The translations under genes and the position numbers were made by a program. A stretch of DNA of 64,000 nt from Dallia pectoralis (lineage: Eukaryota > Chordata > Actinopteri > Esociformes > Umbridae): positions 26,000,851-26,064,850 of the forward strand of contig CM055728.1 of assembly GCA_029465975.1 (NCBI GenBank). Reading direction: 5' to 3'. Positions within the stretch are counted from its first letter, which is position 1; each line of letters opens with the position of its first letter. The notes under the pieces are model-generated. The model had not been told where the DNA came from and did not search any database. It was given only the letters and a program-made list of their open reading frames with translations. Shown here in pieces: positions 24,501 through 35,437 of the stretch.

Positions 24501-27500
24501 TGAACATGCCTTGTAGCCATTTTCTTTGGCAAAGCCGACAATGGATACCCTCCTTTCCCGGGTAGTGTTGGTGGCATCAAACACCTGAAGAGAAGAGACG
24601 ATCGACCAAAAACTTCAACGCACTTTCCACTCATTGGAACAGTTGTAGAAATATGGTCACAGTGCATTGCTATTTAATTAGATATAATCTCTATGTCCCA
24701 TGGGCAACGAACCCCTCTTTTTACCCAGAAGGAACTTAACGTCTGAAGAATTTGATGTACACTATGTAAAGTGCATCAAAGGCATGTAAAGTATGTCTGC
24801 AAAGTATTTTTTAAGTTCTCATTCATGTGCAAGTCATCTTGTGTTTGTTCGTCAACTGTAAACGGGGAAGTTTCAAGTTGTCCTCTTACTCACTGCTACT
24901 TGTCCATTGTCCTTTGAAAAGTAGATAGATATATCTTTAAGGGCATTTGTAGCGCAGGCCCTGAGAAAACACAGTGTGAAATCATAGGATTAGCAAACCA
25001 TCGGAAGATAAATTGCACAACACAGAAAGACATATCCAGTGCATTGTTACGTGATACTCTGAACCAGTCACCACAGTCCTAGCCCAGCAAGTTTAGAATG
25101 TAACCCCACAGTCTACACACAAAAATAAAAACAAGTTGGCTAAATGTATGATTTAAGGGATTAATTTCAGCAATTTCAGACAAAGTTCTGGCCAAAGATT
25201 TATATATAATTCTGTGGATACGGTATTATCGTACTAAACATTTAGTATATTTTATAACATAATATACACATATAGCACACCTAAATAGCATAAAATAAAG
25301 AACATACAGTAAATTGAGTAACCACGTAATCTGCAGCATCTCTTACTTGCGAATCTGCATGGCTTCCTCATTGTCGTGTCTGAAGAATTCAAAGTTTTTA
25401 TAGGTCTGGACAGCGTCCCTGCGATACTCGCCCAGGTTGAAGACTAGACAATATGATGATGAAGAATTGATGGCAGAGAGAGAAAGACCAATGAAGTTCA
25501 GTCCTCACTGATGTGTGCATGCATACTAGAGCACACACCTCCGATCATTGACCTTGGAGCGTGTTATGGTGTGTGAACTGACCTTTGGTTGGAAACCCTA
25601 TCCAGTTGAGGTAGCGGGTTAGCTTTTTGGATATGTATGTCTTCCCCCGGGCAGGCAGTCCGACCATCACAATCACTGTGGGGGAGTTGGTCAGCTGAGG
25701 CACGGACGCTGGGGAAAAGACACCATAAGTATCCACTTAAATACTGCACGATACTCACTCAATAATGACTTCAAATGTTTTAAGTCGTCCCATGGAGTGC
25801 ATTATCCTAGCGCTGATTGGCTGTAGAGCGCGTTTATAGACGTTCTCTCTATAACTGTAATTCTGGTAAAAGTGTATCTTGCCCTTGAGACACCGCGTCA
25901 TTCTTGTCTTTTTGCAATCAGTTGTTACTGCGAATGTCCAATATTTGTCTGACGTCTGCATTTTACGGGTTCAACCGCACATTAGTCTACATGTGCATGA
26001 GGAAGCATGCGAGGGGGATTGAGGTCTAGCAGTCACACCGCCCTCTTCCCAGGAAGTCAACAACACAGAATCACCACACACATTAAACCCTATAAGGAGA
26101 CAGTTTCTTTTTCTGTACAGCCCTAAAATCATTTTCAAAGAATATGTGCAGCTATTACTTAGTTAAACGCGACTGTTCTGCACGGTTCGAAAGTATGTTA
26201 GGCATTGATGAGAAATTGGAAAGGCGATCTTATAGGTGAAATCCACATTAATTTATAAAAGACTCTGCAGTCCTACCCCATGATGTCAGTGACTTTCCAA
26301 CAGGACGTTCCCGTTCTCTTTCCCAATGCATTATCGCAGAAAATACGTGCATATGTAACTGCTACTAAATGCGATTGCGTTCAGTATGAAGATATCAGCA
26401 GTTCTATTACGTTAAAAAACAACATATTCCAGCGCTAAAGGTCCTGAACGACTCGCAGAGTCCACATAAGAGGCGCTGTTTACCTACTACCACAACCCGC
26501 CGCTAGGGGCAGTAGAAACCAGAAGGGATGGGTTTCTGTTGGGGGACTTGTGTTGTTTTCACAGGCGTTTTCTGTTTTTGTAACGTTATCCTGGCCCAGT
26601 ATCATAACCTCAGTAATGTGATGCCTAATCTTAATCATTATTTAACCATAATCCTAACGATATAGAACTGTGATGTCTAACCAGGAATGAACTATAACCA
26701 GTTACAGTCATTATGAGCCGTTTATTTTTAATCGATTACGTTGAACACTGACGTCATAGCGAAACGTTAAGAGAGCATCGTAAAAAAGCGAGTAATTTAG
26801 GACCAAATAATAGCACAGGGTATATGCTGAAAGCGAACGTAATTGCACCTATTTAGCTTTATACTCGACGTAATTGCGGTTAATAACCGTTCCAGGTGGA
26901 CGTTTTCTTTGTAAAAACAGAAATACAACAGAGAATTTCATTAATCAGTTTATCAGTGAACACATTCTGTTGCCGACAAGTACAGTACCTGTTTATAGAG
27001 CGAATCGCAATAGTGTCCACAGTCCTTGCAGAACTGTCAGGAGCTGGTGGATAGCTGAACAATGTGGTACCACAAATACATTAGAAAAACTGGAAATATA
27101 TCACATTTTTACGGTCCAGACCAAATCATACGGACTTATCATTATAGCATTGGGATTGATTACACGGTGGAAAACTATCAGGACAGTTGTCTGTCAAAGA
27201 ATGCAGTATGTCAACAATAGAAATCTGTGGAGTTTTCTGCAATCCACAAAAATAGGAGGTAGGAATGGACACCAATGTATTTTGACTTAATGGCACCATT
27301 TTACAACAGAAATAACAGAGTAAAGTATGTCTTTCTACTTCACAAAACGGGTACAACGTTTCCCAATCGGTGAGAGCACATGTCCAATACTCTAATAGGA
27401 TCAGTTGACAAGATGGGAGGTCCCACAGTCCTCTCAGACCTCTGCAAAGTGAGGAGTGATATTAAAGTTGACTCCCAGCCACCACTCTCAGACAAACCAT

Positions 27501-30500
27501 AATGAAAGAATCCATATGAACATATAACACATATAGTGTATTTTTTAGGCGACTATCCCTGCAAGTGGGATGCTTGAATTGTGTTCTAAGACAACAACAA
27601 ACATACATTTAGTGGCTTCACCCCTGCAGTGAGACCATGCCTTTGCACCTCAATGGGCCACTGGAGAGGTTCATAGAACAAGCACAATCTCCTGCCCAAC
27701 CACATTCTACTAGATCCCCAACATTGCATTGGCAAGGGTAGGATAAACGTGTCTGTGGCCTAAAAGAGACAAACCACCTAATTCAAATCCCACTGGGAAT
27801 TATATAAAAAAAAGTCTTATGAGACATTAAATACTTTTATATGAATAAGTGAAAGACGAGGCTACTAATATTTAAACCAGTTAAACATTTAACTAATGCT
27901 TTGTGTAATGATGTGCTCTTTTCATCTTCAAGCCCTATATAATCTGACATATGGCCAGAGTGGAGTTACTTTACAAGGAACTCCAATCTGTCAGCCAGTA
28001 ATGAGAAAGAATCAGTTACAAAAGCCTGTTGTAGCAGTTAAATAGGACTAACAAACATTAAAGAACTCAGAACTTTTGAAGCTAATCAAAAATTAAGTTT
28101 AAGTTCACTGTAATTGTTTTCATTAAATGATAAAAACAATATATATTGTGAAACTAATTTTATCTTTTTTTCTTATAAACTGTGTGCTTTTCCTCAAGAA
28201 CACCACAAGATGGCAGATGGAGGTCAGAGTTCACAGCTTACTATTCTTCCAGGAAAAAGATAAACTGGCTTTCTGGTAACATCGCATATAACTTGCAGAA
28301 GCAAATAAACGGTACACGCCATCAACAGAAACTGATCTCTGATGATGAAAGATGGTAGGATAAAAGTACATCAGCAGAAATACATCAGTCAACCTGCTCT
28401 TATAAGCACACAACCACAACACTATGTGAGGCTATAATGACGCATAACGCAACACATGTCCGCAGCAAAACCAGGAATGACCGCAGCATAATGAAGCCCC
28501 CTGGCCGCTGTACAACTACACACTAACAAGACGAGCTCCGGTGCAAAGACATGTTGGAAATGTAATAACTCACTACACCGTGGTAATAACTCACTACACC
28601 GTGGTAATAACTCACTACACCGTGGTAATAACTCACTACACCGTGGTAATAACTCACTACACCGTGGTAATAACTCACTACACCGTGGTAATAACTCACT
28701 ACACCGTGCCATTGCGTTAACGTCATTTCCACCAGCCGTGCGCCCTGGATTGCTTACGTAACATCTGATTTTCTGATGTTTGGAAATGCAATGGTCGGCT
28801 GTGATAATGTTTAAAACCTGCAATAATACCTGCAGTAACCCTACTGGTATCGGACAGCATGCTTTGAAATGCATATGAGTGTTATAAAGTTGTAAGAGAG
28901 ACTGAGAGTTACTTTGGCAGTAAGTTGGGATTGTGTTGGCTTCTGCCATTACACCGCAAATAGAAATGTCATTTACATAACAAAGCTGGATATTCATTTT
29001 AAGTGTCAGATTTTATCTACGGTTACTCTAACTGACTATTCGGAGCAACAGCGTCTATTTTAAGTTTGCAGTGTACAAGGGGTAAAGGGGAATTTTGCCT
29101 TTTGACTGTTACTTACTAACATCAAAATAAAAACGAAAACTGTAATGATTTTGTTTTCTTTAACAATCTTTAAAGACATCTGCAAACTTTAGCCACCACT
29201 TGATGAAAATGAATTAATTCAAGGAAAACATGAAATTAAATACATATTTAGTTACAGAAATATAATTTGGAACAGATGATGCTATCGTTGCTGGCTTAGT
29301 TTATCTTGGCAGGATTTTTTTCCTGGTGTTATCTATATTAATGTACAGGACCTGCTGAGTAATAAGCTATGGTTGAGCAGCTGCTCTAAACCTCAACAGA
29401 TTTTAGTCAACATATTGGATCTAACAACCTTTTGGTTATGGGTCAAATGCCGTAGCTGTTCAGTTGTGTGCAGCCGGATCTGCAGCCCACAGTTAAGTGT
29501 GTGTGTTCCTGAAAAGTCAGCGACTTAGTTTCTATTTCTATCTCTCTCTTTCTTTCTATGGAACTGTAAACAGGGGCTACATTCCATATTGCACAACATG
29601 TGACTGGCAAGTAGATATTTTGGAGTTAGTTTACCCTTCAACAAGACACATTCATCTGACCTGTCCCCTTACAGACCGGGGTGATCTGATGAGGTCCTGT
29701 CTAAAGGTCAATGTTAAAAATGGCTAAATGACCCCAACATGTACAATGTGTTTGTCTAACAGTTTTTTTATATATTGAACCTATAACAGTCTGAAACTGA
29801 AAGGAGTTTTAGACCTATTTGCAAATATTTACATTTGAAGGAAGTCGACAGCCTTAGAATATACAATACATGTTAATTATCCACTTTCTTTGTGGTTTTA
29901 CCACTTTCTATTTTAAAGTTTAAAAAAAGGAAAATACACACGTTCGTCATAGCGCTATCTTCGGTCTTATCCATCCGTCATAATATCAGAAAACATGCTA
30001 ACCATTCATCTACTAATAAATGAATTAACTTAGAAGGCTAGTAGCATTCATTCACTGTCAGAAAACAACTATATTGGACACTGACAATGATACTGCTTGT
30101 CAACAGACCTCATGACCAAAGCTGATGCCACCTCTGTTTGGGGAATCTGAGGTAAACAACAGAACACAGCAGAGTTACCACAGTGACAGACAGACCTTCC
30201 CAAGTCCTTGCCCATTTTGTCTGTCTGTCCATTGTTTTCCAATCCACACAGCTCAACTTGTAATCCAGAGAAGAAGTTGTCCTGTCTCTTGTAGTGTTTA
30301 GAAAAAAAAGTCTGTAACTTCAATCCGCTCAGTCTATTTATACGTGCATGTATTTCTGTGCTGCTGTACTCGGTTTCTTGGACAACATGTGCCTGTAACA
30401 TTATGTGCATACAGAAAGCACTGAAGCAGCAGAGTTAAATGTGACTTATTTTACTATACTCTGTTAGCACCTCTGGCTCCCCTCTATCTAAAGACATGTG

Positions 30501-30580
30501 TTTGTTGTTTAACGGTTAAAGGTCTCACCTAAACTGTCACAGCGGCGTCTTATCATGTACTCCTTATTGGGCAGTTCCAT
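21514..30580 (-). CDS. pfkfb1: 6-phosphofructo-2-kinase/fructose-2,6-bisphosphatase 1
   Basis: Bifunctional cytosolic enzyme that makes and breaks fructose-2,6-bisphosphate, the switch between glycolysis and gluconeogenesis. Exons: 30580-30529 (probable), 25708-25583, 25443-25347, 24960-24894, 24584-24510, 24381-24325, 24221-24100, 23888-23681, 23406-23260, 23043-22939, 22329-22200, 22072-22010, 21929-21868, 21573-21514; all phases agree, about 456 aa (human 471). Kinase Walker A GLPARGKT is at 34-41; phosphatase RHGE at 244-247 (His245), GVCEE at 318-322 and second catalytic His379 in CHQAVMRC are all present. ASVPQLTNSP and the ending NVDVTRDPAEAL...DHF fit PFKFB1 best, with PFKFB4 next. 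Exon 1 encodes MELPNKEYMIRRRCDSL; its phase-1 donor matches exon 2, but it is 4.8 kb upstream and has a second copy at 43 kb, so it is less certain. Exon 5 uses a GC donor. A residue before RHGE that is Cys in relatives is Thr here. Confidence 0.92.
22536..22880. repeat. 21-bp minisatellite in a pfkfb1 intron
   Basis: About 16 copies of a unit near GGCTAGGTGTTCTACTAAGAT between pfkfb1 exons 11 and 10. Confidence 0.93.
25709..28561. other. pfkfb1 intron 1, distal part, no gene recognised
   Basis: Unique-looking AT-rich sequence. A 138-codon plus-strand open frame (26874-27290) lacks recognisable domains or coding-like composition. No alternative first exon was identified here, although PFKFB genes commonly use several. 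Confidence 0.45.
28562..28709. repeat. 21-bp minisatellite, 7 copies
   Basis: Seven near-perfect copies of AATAACTCACTACACCGTGGT. Confidence 0.95.
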
Positions 30581-30960
30581 CCTGACCGACCTTTGACCGC
30601 GGTACAGCAGAGCAGAGTTCACAAGCCGAAGACTGACCGATGCCTACTGACTGATGCCTACTGACTGACGCCTATGGTTTGGTGGTCAGATGGTCTTATT
30701 AATATAACCAAACCCTTCAGCCTTTTCTCCCCCCTGACCCCCTCCACACATAGACATATGATAGCAGCAGTGCTGGGTTTGACAGGAACTTGGGTCCACT
30801 GTTCCCAGCGCACGCACACAGACATGCACAAAGACACACATCGGCACACCCAAACACACACGAGCACACCCTTGCAGACAGGCACGCACACACACGCACA
30901 CAGGGTTAATAAGAGCAATGGTTCTAAACTTTAGAACTGCACTTGTCATTCAAAGCTCGG
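28858..30960. repeat. segmental duplication, copy A
   Basis: Resembles 42290-43600 in the same orientation. Outer parts are visibly diverged (for example GTAAGAGAGACTGAGAGTTAC against ATAAGAGAGTCTGAGAGTAAC), while 30421-30600 is almost identical to 42942-43120. It contains the probable pfkfb1 first exon. Copy B is shorter, so internal deletions are implied. Confidence 0.75.
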
Positions 30961-31799
30961 TTGAAATAGTGTTCGAAATCATTCTGTGTTAACTTGAGTG
31001 TTCTGTAACTGTTTTAGCGTGACCATTGTGGTTAGAATAGGCAATCACTTACTCAACATTTTTATTTTCAAGAACTTTGCAAAGAAAACGTGTTAAACAA
31101 GTATTACTGGTAGGTCTTTCTACTAGTACATTTCAATTAAATAACAAACTGTCAATACCTTTGTTATGTTCCTCGGCCGTTTTATACTGGAGTAATTTGT
31201 GGTGTTCCCCAGCCTTGTTATTCAGGGTGTACGAGCTTGTTAGTCTGCGTTCCAACTGAAGTACTACGGAATATCTTTAACCAACTCAGATTGAACTTGG
31301 GGTTATTAAGAAAAGTCATTGATTAACTCTGATTGCCTAAATTGGTGTTAAACCGTACTACGACAGTGATAACATGTTGGTAAGTTGATTTGGAGTTTGT
31401 TTGGCAAGTTTTTGCATAATCGCTCGTGCTCAGTATTTTGCCCCGGTTGAATGGACATCAATAATGTCAGGATTTGTGACATACACCCAATCCCAATGTC
31501 CACACTTTACAGACTCACAGACTTCGAAACACGTTCATGCTAAGTGTGTGAGGGTTTAGGGCTGTCCCGGGATTGGAGGTTTGAGCCCTTTATACACTTT
31601 TTTAGGTGGTGGGCCGAGGTCACGTATCTGCTTTAGTTTTCTGTATGACCTGGCGATGGAGCTCGATTTTGGAAATTGTAAGTGTTGTTTTTTGCCTAAA
31701 CCATGTTTCGTTTGTTGGCATATCCAATTGTTGCACATTTATCTGTAGCATAGTTCACATTTAACTACCTAAAGGGAGTGAGGCAGAGCCAGCATATAT

Positions 31800-32060
31800 C
31801 CGTTCAGGGTGTTTATTCTTCCATATAAAACAAACACGAAACGCAGACACAGAAACTATACACAAAAACCACTGTGACGTAAAACAAAACGCACGTTTAC
31901 ATAAAGCGACTTAAACAGTTTTACAGACAACAGAACTACTATACAAATACCAACATGAAACGTAACGTAAATCAATATCAAGCATCTGACCTGGCACCTT
32001 AAATTGCCCGCTAATGAACTAACCTATGCCCGGTGCTTAGCTAAACTCAAATCAGCTGTG
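31800..32060. repeat. interspersed repeat, unclassified family, copy 1
   Basis: Motifs such as TTTATTC...ATAAAACAAAC and CAGCTGTG recur at 34590-34930 and 43600-44010, so this looks like a dispersed family. I cannot assign its class. Confidence 0.4.
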
Positions 32061-32483
32061 CCCATGCCCATTTACAATACTACAGAAAAAACTTTTAAAT
32101 ATAACTACTTTTATTAATGTGATAATAATTTCATTTGATTACAATTTATTTGTACATTTATAAATTCTTAAGATTTTTTGTCAGCTGAGCTGTTGTCTGC
32201 TGGGATGTTGGTCTGTTAGTCAGGTCTTTTTTGTGAATTAGCACAAGTGCAGATCAGTTTGTGGCAGGCGCAGATTGCTACCAACACTGACCATCTTTGA
32301 CGGGCAAGGGATAAAGATGGGCATGGCAAATACAGTATTGACTCATTATTCTAATCTATATTTTATAATAATACAAAACAATTAGTATATTTTGAATCGT
32401 TTTTTAATATATATTATTTAAATTTTGGCGGTCGGTTGAAATTTAATTTAATACTCGCTTTCAGTGTCACACAGGGGTCTGTC

Positions 32484-33089
32484 CAGTGGCGGCTGGTGAA
32501 AAATATTCTCGGTGGGGCTGTGCCATACTTTTTTGTTTCTGTTACCATCGCAATACAATTGAACACAAACTGCAGGACAGCAGTGCTCAGTGAAATAGTC
32601 AGTAATTATTTAATGCCAATATTAAAAAGTTGAGGCATTCTTACACAAAAACATAAACATCATATTGCACAAACACAAGCCTTTCATTTGCATATATATA
32701 TGTTGGAGGAGAGATTCCACCGAGTTAGGGTTGGGTCTTGTTGTCTAGTATAAAATGCGCCCTTCTTGGATTTGATTTAAGAACGCTGATTGGCTAAATG
32801 TTATGTCAATCATATCTTAAATTAGCAATTGGCTTAACTCCTACATAGACCCTTTCTCTATCGTCCCAGAGCTGTGATTAGGCGTTCAGACAGGAAGAGG
32901 AAAGGTTGACAATATGATTTACTATAATATTTGACACATATTCCTGGCTGCAATCCATATTTAAAACACACAGCTATTGACGTACTGATGTTTTTATTAT
33001 TATTATTTTAAATTTTTTAATGTATTTTTATTTTTTGTGGCTTAAGGGGGGGAGGCGCCCTAGCGCCCTCAATGGGCCAGCCGCCACTG
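32484..33089. mobile_element. hAT-like MITE with 8-bp target duplication
   Basis: Terminal inverted repeats CAGTGGCGGCTGG and CCAGCCGCCACTG, flanked on both sides by GGTCTGTC (32476-32483 and 33090-33097). About 606 bp with no transposase, so non-autonomous. The 8-bp duplication suggests hAT-type mobilisation. Confidence 0.85.
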
Positions 33090-33143
33090 GGTCTGTCTTT
33101 TGCCTAGCTTGTTTTTTTTTACCTTTCTTTCGTTTTGGGGACT

Positions 33144-33262
33144 GGAGATGGGATTGAGCTGGCTGGAGATGGGAGATTGAGCTGGCTGGAGATGGGAGAT
33201 TGAGCTGGCTGGAGATGGGAGATTGAGCTGGCTGGAGATGGGAGATTGAGCTGGGTGGAGAT
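33144..33262. repeat. 23-bp minisatellite
   Basis: About five copies of GGCTGGAGATGGGAGATTGAGCT. Confidence 0.9.
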
Positions 33263-34589
33263 TCTGGAGAATAATGATAATGGGCCTTACTGTAAGAAAA
33301 TACCTTGTCACTTAAATCTTTTTCACCAATAAACCATCTCACTACCACACATATCCATTCAGTGACCATAAACGATTTGACAAATCAAGTCAACACTTAT
33401 TCCTGTAGGAGCACAGATAACTCTTGAAAAAAACATTAACTTCCAACGTAACATGCAAATCAATCTAGAACAGGAGTCACAAAAAGTGCTTAAAGAATGG
33501 AAAAGAAAACAATAATAATATTTATTAATATTGTACGTTTATGGATCACTCAAATCTCAAACAAATGTCATGTTATATTTCATTTTGTCAAGGTTACCGT
33601 ATACTGCACAAAAGTATAATTCTGTGCACATAGTTTCTATTGGTACCAACATAAACATGTACACCTTAAACGGTTCTACTCGACCTGTCTAAAACAGGAA
33701 TTAAAGCTGCACACATTTGAACTTTTACACCTTTATGCTAACCAAGAAAGCTTCCAAATTTTAATATTGACGTGTGTTCAGCCTACGAAGACATGAGATG
33801 GCAGTAGAGCTTCCTGTGGGGATGTTAAAGAACCCGTTGTAGTGTTTCTTTGTTGTTGAGTTCACCCGCTATCGTGCTAAGTTGTTATGCCAGCGAAAGA
33901 AGCTCACAGATGGAACTTCCACAGAACAAAAGTGTCTGGAGGATTATACAGCATATGTGGTAAATGAGGTCTAATATGTGAAAACATTAACTGTGACTGG
34001 GTCCTCAAGTCCTTGGTTATGTTCAGCAGCCCCTGCAGTCAGGTTGGTGTGAGATCAGCTGGTTGTGGGAGTCTCTCTTCTGGATCCAGCCAGACTCCCT
34101 AGGACAGACCAGGAAAGCCTTGGTGTATCTTAGATTGTATCTTCAGGCCAGTTTCTGTGTTGTTAACTCTGGACTTGGTCGTAACACTGTGGCTCAAAAA
34201 TCTTTGTAAAATGACAAGTGTGAGGCTGTAAGCATTGAGTGTTTCTTTCAATATATTTATGGATATGGGGGTACGTGTGTGTTGTTGTGTGTGTGTGTGT
34301 TTCTGTATTTATGTAGAGTTGGTATTTATGTAGAGTAGAAATACAAAACCAGGATGTATTGATAATGTAATAATGTCTTAAAAGCCCACATTTGTCAAAT
34401 GATGGAAGTACTGTTGAAAATAATTTTGAATTATTTTCGACCCTTCTGAATTTGAAGAAATGTACAGCAGAATATTTTTTGTTCTTTCACAAACTTCTTA
34501 GTCTCTGTAGGTGAGGGACCACTGGCAAATGTCACAATACTGCCTAGATGTTCTACAAATCTGAGCATGGGATACTTACATTTGTCAGG
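33263..34589. other. mical1-pfkfb1 intergenic, no gene recognised
   Basis: No open frame with a recognisable domain. Part may be mical1 3' UTR, since that gene ends at 35438 and is transcribed toward this interval. Confidence 0.45.
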
Positions 34590-34930
34590 TGTCACGGATG
34601 GAGCGGCGTAGTGCGGTGAAAGCCATGTGCAGAGTCTTAGATCCGTTTCGATTATGTTTATTAACAACAACAGAACATAAAACAAACCGAGTACGGCGGA
34701 AAAAGGACTAACTGGTGCAAACTGCAAATGATAGTGCGCGTATAGCGTCTTATAATAAAACATTCACACAACACGTTTGTCCCCAGATAACACTCACCTC
34801 TAACCAATGTGACGTAGAAACAAACAATGATAAGCAACGAGGTGACTTCCTAGAAAACCTTTATAGCCCGAACTAATGACAACATTAAACCCAGCTGTGA
34901 ACTAAGGAAGTGGAACACCCGAAACCAGAC
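34590..34930. repeat. interspersed repeat, unclassified family, copy 2
   Basis: Begins near TGTCACGGATGGAGCGGC and shares GCAGAG...ATAAAACAAACCGAG...GGCG with 43600-44010 in the same order. The class is unknown to me. Confidence 0.5.
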
Positions 34931-35437
34931 GGTGCAGTACCCAACAATCACCACACGTTACATCAGGCAAGACAACCAGAATATTTTTAAGCCAACAATC
35001 AGACTAGAGCAGCTTTCCAAGAGGTGTCAAGTGTTACTGAGTCGCCCAGTCTCAGTCCTAACTGTCACTATAGGAAATTGGTTTTAACCTCGCTGCCTAT
35101 CAATAATTTCTATCCAAATGTACTAAACACATAAGCCATTCTGACAAAGCCAAAGCTAAGATTAAAAAAAAGAGTTTTGCTCTAATGACCGTGACAGGTT
35201 CTTCTACCAACCTTTGGGTGTAAATGCATACACAATCAAATAATCCTGTTCCTTTTCTATGAAACCATTCTAAAAGGACTTATTACCTACAGAATGTACT
35301 GTTTGTGTAGTAAATCTGATGTAATAATTGTAAGGCTGTGCAGGAGGAGTACAGACTCACTATCCACTATCTGTGTGAGTGTGTGCGTGCATGTGCGGGT
35401 GCGTGTGCGGGTGTGTGCAGTCCACCATCCGTGTCTC

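Noticed and set aside
25545..25736. Translation start MDTYGVFSP for pfkfb1
   Set aside because: The upstream part reads through a splice acceptor (TTTTCCCCAG at 25709); the exon begins at 25708 in phase 1.
26874..27290. 138-codon plus-strand frame in pfkfb1 intron 1
   Set aside because: No recognisable domain, no splice context and AT-rich composition like the surrounding intron.
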